NCBI GenBank assembly: GCA_036406475.1
Contig: DASXBA010000122.1
Span: forward strand, 1-18,818
DNA: 18,818 bases
DNA from: DASXBA01 sp036406475
Lineage (GTDB): Bacteria > Actinomycetota > Thermoleophilia > Solirubrobacterales > Thermoleophilaceae
Direction of reading: 5' to 3'
In this document: in pieces, positions 13,650-18,818 of the stretch
How the letters are laid out: the number at the start of each line of letters is the position of its first letter
Position numbering within the stretch: the first letter of the stretch is position 1
Program-made: the position numbers and the translations under genes
The notes under the pieces: model-generated
Database searches by the model: none
Told to the model about the DNA's origin: nothing
The model's input: the letters and a program-made list of their open reading frames with translations, nothing else

Positions 13650-16600
13650 CGAGACCTCCCGTGCTTCTTGCGGCCGCGGCTCTGCTTGGGCTTGGGCTTG
13701 GTCTTCGGCCTGGGCTTGGGGGCGCCGGAGCCGGCCGTGCTCGTCACGCGTGGCTTCTGCTCGCGCGCGCGAGCGCCGTCACCGTCCCCGTCCCCGTCCC
13801 CGTCGCCGTCCCCGTCGGTAACCGCCGGCGCGGGCGGAGGCGGTGGAGGCGGCGGCGCAGCCCGCGGCGGCGCCGGCGGCCTCGTGTCGCGCGCGGCCCG
13901 CTGCCTGCGCTCGCGCCGCGACCTGGGCGCGCGCGGCGCGGCGGTCTCCGCGGCCGGCGCGGCCGTGGCCTCCGCGGCCGTCGCGAACGCCGGCACCATC
14001 CCGCCGTGCTCCTCGAGCACCACGCGGCGGCGGCGCATGTAGACCGGCTCGCGCTCCTTCCACTCGTTCAGCACCGGGGTGGCGATGAAGATCGACGAGT
14101 ACGCGCCCGAGATCACGCCCACCGCGAGCGCGAACGCGAAGTCCTTGAGCGTCTCGCCGCCGAACAGGAGCAGCGAGCCGACCGGCAGCAGCACCACGAA
14201 GCTCGTGGCGAGCGACCGCGTGAGCACCTCCGACATCGACCGGTTCGCGATCTGGGAGAACGTGGCCCGCGGCATGCGCGGCACGTTCTCGCGTATTCGG
14301 TCGAACACGATCACCGTGTCGTAGAGCGAGAATCCCATGATCGTGAGCAGGGCGGCGACCGTCGAGGTCGAGACCTCCTTCCCGGTCAGGGCGTACACGC
14401 CCGAGGTGATCAGGAGGTCGTGCGCAAGGGCTATCAGCACCGGCACGGCGAACTTGAGCTCGAACCGCATCGCGATGTAGATCGAGATCAGGAAGAGCGA
14501 GGCGATGATCGCGATCACCGCCGTTCGCGCGATCTGGGAGCCGAATGTCGGCCCGATCGAGTCCGCCGAGAAGTCGCCGGTGCGCACCCCGAACTTCTGG
14601 TCGAGCGCGGCCTCGACCTTGTTCACCCGCTCCGGCTGGAGCGTCGAGGTCTTGATCTGGACGACGTTCTTGCCCAGCCCGGGATCGTCGACCTGCTGGA
14701 TCTTGGCGTCGCCGTAGCCGAGGGGATCGAGCGTGCTCCGCACCTGCTCCACCGAGGCCGCCCTCTGCAGCGGCGCGGTGATCCGCGTGCCCGATTCGAA
14801 GTCGATGCCGAAGTTGATGCCGAGGCCGGCGATCGCGAACGCGCCGATGGCGATGATCACGCCGGACAGGGAGAAGAAGTACTTCGACTTGCCCATGAAG
14901 TCGAACTTCCAGCCCGAGCGCTCGCGCGCCACGCCGAGCGCGCTCGGGCGCGACAGGATGCGGCTGCGAGCGAGCGAGCCCAGGATCGCCGAGGTGGCGA
15001 GCACGGCCGTGAACAGGGAGACGAGCGTGCCGATGCCGAGGGTGAAGGCGAAGCCCTTGACGCCCGCGGTGGCCAGCGTGAACAGGATGAACGCCACCCC
15101 GACCGTCACGACGTTCGCGTCGACGATCGCCTTGAGCGCCTTCGTGTACCCGCTGGAGATGGCGGCCGGGATCGATCTGCCCGAGCGCGCCTCCTCCTTT
15201 ATTCGCTCGTACATGACGATGTTCGCGTCCGCCGCTACAGCGAGCGTGAGCACCATTCCCGCGATGCCCGGCAGGGTCAGAGTGATCGGAATCAGCTTGA
15301 CCAGGGCGAACAGCAGCACGGCGTAGATCAGGAGCGCCACGGTCGCCACCATGCCGAGCACCCGGTAGAAGAGCAGGAGGAACAGGATCGTCAGCACGAG
15401 GCCGACCGCGCCGGCGATCAGGCCCTGGTGCAGCGCCTGCTTGCCGAGCTCGGCGGAGACCTGCGTCTGCGAGATCAGCTTGAGCTCGATCGGCAGGGCG
15501 CCGATGCGCAGGTTCTGGGCGAGGTCGTTGGCGTCCTGGATCGAGCCGACGCCCTCGATCTGCGCGCCGGTGCGGCCGTCGATGCCTTCAGGGTTCTGGA
15601 CGAAGTCGATCGTCGCGAGAGAGACGATCTTGTTGTCGAGCGTGATCGCGAAGCGCTGGAAGGCCTGGTCCTTGGGCGTGCCCGGCGGCAGTATCTGGCG
15701 GCTGCCGCGCTCGGCCTCCCGTTTCGTCGCGGCGGCGAACGCCTTGCGCCCCTTGTCGGTGAACTCCATCGTCACCACGGGCCCGCCGGACTGCTGGTCC
15801 TCCTGCGCCTTCGGGTTCTTGATGTCGGAGCCCGAGAGCTCCGAGTCGTCCTCGATGACGAAGAAGTTCTGGACGGTCTTGGGCTGGTTCTTCTGGCGCT
15901 CGGACTCGATGATCACGATGCCCTGCGGCACCCTGACCACGCGGCTCCCCGCCGGCGGCCCGGCGGGACCGAGCGCCTTCAGCTCCTTGGCGCAGTCGGT
16001 CCCCGGGGCGTAGGTCTTCGGCTTGCCCTTCTGGGGCGTGAACTCCGACAGGAGCTCCTTGCAGCTCGCGGAGGGCTGATAGGTGGTGCCGGCCGGCAGC
16101 GGCTTGCCGTTGTCCCCGAGCGGCCGCTTGTCGGGGCCGAACAGGTAGTACTTGGCCGTGGTGGTGTCGTTGCGGCGGTCGTAGTACTGCTCGATCTTCT
16201 TCTTGTCGCCGCCGAAGCGCTGCTCCACGTCCTTCGAGGGGCCGTCCGGCGGGATGTCGGTGGCCTCGGCCTTGGGCTTCGACTTGCTCGCCACGAGCGC
16301 CGCCTGGTAGAGCGCGGTCGCGCCCGAGTAGGGGGCGTCGGGCCCGCGGCTGCCGAGCACGTTCGGCTCCCAGTCGTAGAACTGGAGCTGCGCGGTGGTG
16401 CCGACCTGGTCCTTGGCGCGCTGCGCGTTCTTGACGTCGGGCAGGCTCACCGAGATCTGCGTGGCGCCGGACTGCTGGATCTCGGGCTCGGACACGCCGA
16501 GGGCGTCGGCGCGCTTGCGGATCGTGTTGATCGCGTCGTTGATCGACTCCGAGGTGACCTTGGGCACCTTCGGCGTCGGCCGGCCCTCGTAGATCAGCTC

Positions 16601-16720
16601 GGTGCCGCCGCGCAGGTCGAGGCCGAGCCGCGTCTTCTTGGTGGCGATGATCGCGGCCGACGCGCCGAGCAGCAGCACGACGAGGCCGAGAATCGCGAGG
16701 TTGCGGTTGCGGGAGGTCAC
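13646..16720 (-). CDS. secDF: fused protein translocase subunit SecDF with long disordered tail
   Basis: A 1024-aa protein, GTG start overlapping the upstream stop (GTGA). SecDF uses the proton gradient to pull exported proteins out of the SecYEG channel. The SecD half (1 to about 600) has an N-terminal helix (8-26), the first motif GLDLRGGTEL (33-42), a large exterior domain, and helices from 432 with AVAADANIVMYERIKEE (494-510). The SecF half (about 600-885) has its first motif at GIDFESGT (638-645), a smaller exterior domain, and MGFSLYDTVIVFDRIREN (795-812). The exterior SecD domain carries an insertion-like Lys-, Asp- and Pro-rich stretch (about 120-285). After the last helix comes a cytosolic tail of about 140 residues: an Ala/Arg part, eight prolines (956-963), (Asp-Gly)x7 (969-982) and a Lys/Pro/Arg end. 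Many actinobacteria keep secD and secF separate. The Sec core looks functional; the tail role is unknown. Confidence 0.96.
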   Translation of the reverse strand: MTSRNRNLAILGLVVLLLGASAAIIATKKTRLGLDLRGGTELIYEGRPTPKVPKVTSESINDAINTIRKRADALGVSEPEIQQSGATQISVSLPDVKNAQRAKDQVGTTAQLQFYDWEPNVLGSRGPDAPYSGATALYQAALVASKSKPKAEATDIPPDGPSKDVEQRFGGDKKKIEQYYDRRNDTTTAKYYLFGPDKRPLGDNGKPLPAGTTYQPSASCKELLSEFTPQKGKPKTYAPGTDCAKELKALGPAGPPAGSRVVRVPQGIVIIESERQKNQPKTVQNFFVIEDDSELSGSDIKNPKAQEDQQSGGPVVTMEFTDKGRKAFAAATKREAERGSRQILPPGTPKDQAFQRFAITLDNKIVSLATIDFVQNPEGIDGRTGAQIEGVGSIQDANDLAQNLRIGALPIELKLISQTQVSAELGKQALHQGLIAGAVGLVLTILFLLLFYRVLGMVATVALLIYAVLLFALVKLIPITLTLPGIAGMVLTLAVAADANIVMYERIKEEARSGRSIPAAISSGYTKALKAIVDANVVTVGVAFILFTLATAGVKGFAFTLGIGTLVSLFTAVLATSAILGSLARSRILSRPSALGVARERSGWKFDFMGKSKYFFSLSGVIIAIGAFAIAGLGINFGIDFESGTRITAPLQRAASVEQVRSTLDPLGYGDAKIQQVDDPGLGKNVVQIKTSTLQPERVNKVEAALDQKFGVRTGDFSADSIGPTFGSQIARTAVIAIIASLFLISIYIAMRFELKFAVPVLIALAHDLLITSGVYALTGKEVSTSTVAALLTIMGFSLYDTVIVFDRIRENVPRMPRATFSQIANRSMSEVLTRSLATSFVVLLPVGSLLLFGGETLKDFAFALAVGVISGAYSSIFIATPVLNEWKEREPVYMRRRRVVLEEHGGMVPAFATAAEATAAPAAETAAPRAPRSRRERRQRAARDTRPPAPPRAAPPPPPPPPAPAVTDGDGDGDGDGDGDGARAREQKPRVTSTAGSGAPKPRPKTKPKPKQSRGRKKHGRSR
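13775..13816. repeat. hexanucleotide microsatellite coding (Asp-Gly)x7
   Basis: Seven copies of a GTCCCC-like unit (plus strand; some units read GTCGCC or GTCGCG-like at the edges) encode Asp-Gly on the minus strand, in the secDF tail. The unit is six bases long, so gain or loss of copies changes length but not frame. Confidence 0.8.
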
Positions 16721-17160
16721 TTGGGGGTCAGGACGAGGAGCAGCCCGCCGTCCTCGTCGTATGCGGGAAAGATGTCAGCCTTCGCCGGTTCGGGGCGGTC
16801 CCCTTCGGCGTGCACGACCACTGGCTTGTCCAACACGCGCACTCCCCACTCCAGAGCGGTGCCGATGTGGTCGTCCCCCGACTCGAACTGGAGTCCCAGC
16901 ACCTCCTGCACGGGACGGCCGATCACGTCGAGATCGCCCAGCCCCGTGAGCTCGCGCGCGCCGCGGCCGGCGCCGATCAGCCGCCCCTCCTGGTCGAGGA
17001 TGAAGAAGGCGGCGTTGGGCGCCGGGTAGTAATCGTCGAGCAGCTCGAAGAGGAAGCCGAAGCCACACTTCTTGCAGGAGCGCGGGCGGTTCGAGAAGCC
17101 CGCGTTGCGCTCGGTCGACAGGCTCCTGTCGCCGCAGTTGGGACAGATGAAGATCGGCAT
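16717..17160 (-). CDS. zinc-ribbon plus PAS-like domain protein
   Basis: A 147-aa soluble protein. The N-terminus has two CxxC knuckles (C6-P-N-C9 and C29-K-K-C32), a classic rubredoxin-like zinc ribbon, followed by a compact alpha/beta domain at about 45-145. AAFFILDQEGRLIGAGRGA, then DVIGRPVQEVLGL, and the terminal GGLLLVLTPK have the pattern of a small PAS domain. Zinc ribbons bind nucleic acid or protein, and PAS domains sense ligands or mediate dimers, so a sensor or adaptor is possible, but no function is known to me. It opens the secDF transcript and overlaps its start by GTGA. In most genomes this slot (upstream of secD, downstream of ruvB) holds yajC; this protein has no membrane helix and is not YajC. 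Its start lies 47 bases from aceA on the opposite strand. Confidence 0.75.
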   Translation of the reverse strand: MPIFICPNCGDRSLSTERNAGFSNRPRSCKKCGFGFLFELLDDYYPAPNAAFFILDQEGRLIGAGRGARELTGLGDLDVIGRPVQEVLGLQFESGDDHIGTALEWGVRVLDKPVVVHAEGDRPEPAKADIFPAYDEDGGLLLVLTPK

Positions 17161-17207
17161 GGAATTTCTTGGGTTCGGAGGCTAGCGGGGCCGGGAATCA
17201 CGGAGAC
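17161..17207. promoter_or_regulatory. 47-bp divergent promoter gap between the PAS gene and aceA
   Basis: Two divergent genes start only 47 bases apart, so their promoters must overlap each other or the coding regions. GGAGG at 17177-17181 is 26 bases from the chosen aceA start, too far to serve it, and the GGAG at 17202-17205 is too close (2 bases). Leaderless translation of aceA is therefore possible. I see no clear -35/-10 pair. Confidence 0.35.
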
Positions 17208-18419
17208 ATGGAGCGGCCCTACTCGGCGGAGGACGTGGACAGGCTCCGCGGCAGCGTCACCGTGCAGCACACGCTGGCCAAGCTGGGCTCCGAGCGGCTG
17301 CGCGAGCTGCTCGAGCGGGACGACTACGTCCGCGCTCTCGGCGCCTCCACCGGCAACCAGGCCGTACAGCAGGTCAAGGCAGGGCTCGAGGCGATCTACG
17401 TCAGCGGCTGGCAGGTGGCCGGCGACGCCAATCTCGCCGGTCAGATGTACCCGGACCAGAGCCTCTACCCGGCCAACAGCGTGCCCGACGTGGTCCGCCG
17501 GATCAACCAGGCCTTGCGCCGCGCCGACCAGATCGAGCACGCCGAGGGCGACGGCTCCACCCGCTGGCTGGTGCCGCTCGTGGCCGACGCCGAGTCGGGC
17601 TTCGGCGGCGCGCTCAACTGCTTCGAGCTGACGAAGGCGATGATCGAGGCCGGCGCCGCGGGCGTCCACTTCGAGGACCAGCTCTCCTCGGAGAAGAAGT
17701 GCGGCCACATGGGCGGCAAGGTCCTCCTCCCCACCTCCTGGGCCGTGCGCAACCTCGTTGCGGCGCGGCTGGCCGCGGACGTGGAGAACGTCCCCACCGT
17801 GATCATCGCCCGCACCGACGCGCTCGACGGTGACCTGCTCGCCTCCGACGTCGACGAGGCCGACCAGGAGTTCATCACCGGCGAGCGGACCGACGAGGGC
17901 TTCTACCGGACGCACGCCGGCATGGATCAGGCGACCTCGCGCGCGCTCGCATACGCCCCCCACGCGGACCTGCTCTGGTGCGAGACGAAGGAGCCCGACC
18001 TCGACGAGGCCGAGCAGTTCGCCGCGGCCGTGCATGAGCGCTTCCCCGGCAAGCCGCTCGCCTACAACTGCTCACCCTCTTTCAACTGGCGGGGCGCGCT
18101 CAGCGAGGACGAGATCCGCGGCTTCCAGGACAAGCTCGCCGAGTTCGGCTACCGCTTCCAGTTCATCACCCTGGCCGGCTTCCACACGCTCAACTTCTCG
18201 ATGTTCGAGCTGGCCCGGCAGTACCGCGAGCGCGGCATGGACGCCTACGCCAACCTGCAGCAGAAGGAGTTCGCGGCCGAGGACGACGGCTACAGCGCCA
18301 CCAAGCACCAGCGCGAGGTGGGCGCGGGCTACTTCGACGAAGTCGCCCAGGCGATCCAGGGCGGCGGCGACAGGGAGACCGCCGCCGTGGCCGGCAGCAC
18401 CGAGGAAGAGCAGTTCTAG
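17208..18419 (+). CDS. aceA: isocitrate lyase
   Basis: A 403-aa enzyme splitting isocitrate into glyoxylate and succinate in the glyoxylate shunt, needed for growth on acetate or fatty acids. Similarity to the mycobacterial Icl1 type is strong throughout: YSAEDV near the start, SGWQVAGDANL (66-76), YPDQSLYPANSVP (81-93), the catalytic loop SEKKCGHMGGK (161-171, nucleophile C165), IARTDA, FITGERT, YNCSPSFNW and ATKHQREVGAGYF near the end. All key residues are present. The ATG at 17208 is chosen because homology begins just after it; a TTG at 17169 would add 13 residues unlike the family. The gene stands alone between ruvB and the secDF block on the opposite strand and its stop overlaps that of ruvB. 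No malate synthase is in the window. The compact form, about 430 residues or less, is typical of actinobacteria. Confidence 0.97.
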   Translation: MERPYSAEDVDRLRGSVTVQHTLAKLGSERLRELLERDDYVRALGASTGNQAVQQVKAGLEAIYVSGWQVAGDANLAGQMYPDQSLYPANSVPDVVRRINQALRRADQIEHAEGDGSTRWLVPLVADAESGFGGALNCFELTKAMIEAGAAGVHFEDQLSSEKKCGHMGGKVLLPTSWAVRNLVAARLAADVENVPTVIIARTDALDGDLLASDVDEADQEFITGERTDEGFYRTHAGMDQATSRALAYAPHADLLWCETKEPDLDEAEQFAAAVHERFPGKPLAYNCSPSFNWRGALSEDEIRGFQDKLAEFGYRFQFITLAGFHTLNFSMFELARQYRERGMDAYANLQQKEFAAEDDGYSATKHQREVGAGYFDEVAQAIQGGGDRETAAVAGSTEEEQF

Positions 18420-18818
18420 AAGAGCCGCTGGCCGTCGGCCGGGCGGCCCAGGCCGAGGTGGCTGAAGGCCAGGTCCGTGGCCACGCGCCCGCGCGGCGTT
18501 CGCATGAGGAAGCCGCGCTGGAGCAGGTAGGGCTCGTAGACGTCCTCGATCGTGTCGGCCTCCTCGCCCACGGCCACCGCCAGGGTCGACAGGCCCACGG
18601 GGCCGCCGCCGAACTTCTCGCAGATCGCGCGGAGGATGTCGCGGTCGAGCCGGTCGAGCCCCTCCTCGTCGACCTCCAGCAGCTCGAGCGCCTCGCGGGC
18701 CACGCCGGCGTCGATCCGGGCCGCTCCCCCGCGCACCTCGGCGAAGTCGCGCACCCGCTTGAGCAGCCGGTTGGCCACCCTGGGGGTCCCGCGCGCGCGT
18801 GAGGCGATCACCTCGGCG
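18416..18818 (-). CDS. ruvB: Holliday junction branch-migration helicase RuvB, C-terminal part
   Basis: The frame is open to the right edge, so the N-terminal ATPase part lies outside; 134 residues are visible. SRARGTPRVANRLLKRVRDF carries the sensor-2 arginine motif of RuvB. The rest is the C-terminal winged-helix domain, with LDRDILRAICEKFGGGPVGL, TIEDVYEPYLLQRGFL and RTPRGRVAT, which binds DNA at the junction. RuvB hexamers drive branch migration with RuvA in recombinational repair. A GTG inside this frame (18811) is not the start. The stop codon shares bases with the aceA stop on the other strand. It lies upstream of the secDF-recJ-rel block, in line with the common ruvAB-yajC-secDF order. 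Confidence 0.95.
   Translation of the reverse strand, partial: AEVIASRARGTPRVANRLLKRVRDFAEVRGGAARIDAGVAREALELLEVDEEGLDRLDRDILRAICEKFGGGPVGLSTLAVAVGEEADTIEDVYEPYLLQRGFLMRTPRGRVATDLAFSHLGLGRPADGQRLF

Noticed and set aside
13775..13816. Phase-variable switch of secDF
   Set aside because: The unit is six bases, so copy-number change keeps the frame; on/off switching would not result.
13661..17029. 1122-codon open frame on the plus strand opposite secDF
   Set aside because: It is a mirror of a GC-rich coding region: Arg-, Gly- and Glu-rich without domains, while the minus strand encodes clear SecDF and zinc-ribbon proteins.

Overview
The window is high-GC DNA (roughly 65-70 percent by eye) with GTG starts and many 4-base start/stop overlaps. 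A bifunctional Rel, a fused SecDF, a long RecJ, a mycobacterial-type isocitrate lyase and RuvB point to an actinobacterium. The gene order and the proteins suggest the deep-branching Thermoleophilia (Solirubrobacterales/Gaiellales) rather than Streptomyces or Mycobacterium. That placement is inference; the window holds no rRNA.

Left third (1-6872, all on the minus strand): a cell-surface glycan block. Read in the direction of transcription, it starts with two polyprenyl-phosphate-sugar-synthase-like GT2 genes about 90 percent identical to each other (6872-6117 and 5869-5057). A hairpin separates them from a tightly coupled four-gene operon: a polytopic GT-C-like membrane protein, a DUF1616-like membrane protein, a second type of GT2, and a Wzx-like flippase that runs off the left edge. 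A plausible scheme is that the duplicated GT2s charge a lipid carrier with a sugar, the membrane enzyme and the other GT2 build the glycan, and the flippase moves it across the membrane.

Middle (5870-7576): unusual non-coding DNA. A leader of about 95-113 nt, with conserved stem-loops and a Shine-Dalgarno sequence, stands directly before three start codons. Two of these belong to the duplicated GT2 genes; the third opens a 22-codon ORF closed by its own hairpin. Further degenerate repeats and an inverted repeat lie upstream. This is the least explained part of the window and the best candidate for an undescribed element.

Right half (7577-18818): mostly core genome. A plus-strand DsbA-fold gene converges on rel over a shared perfect hairpin. 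Reading leftwards from the right edge the minus strand holds ruvB (partial), a zinc-ribbon/PAS protein, secDF, a 98-aa membrane protein, recJ and rel. This matches the widespread ruvAB-yajC-secDF-recJ-apt-rel neighbourhood, with three changes: isocitrate lyase inserted on the opposite strand after ruvB, a zinc-ribbon/PAS gene where yajC is expected, and no apt between recJ and rel. The block links recombination and repair (RuvB, RecJ), protein export (SecDF) and the stringent response (Rel).
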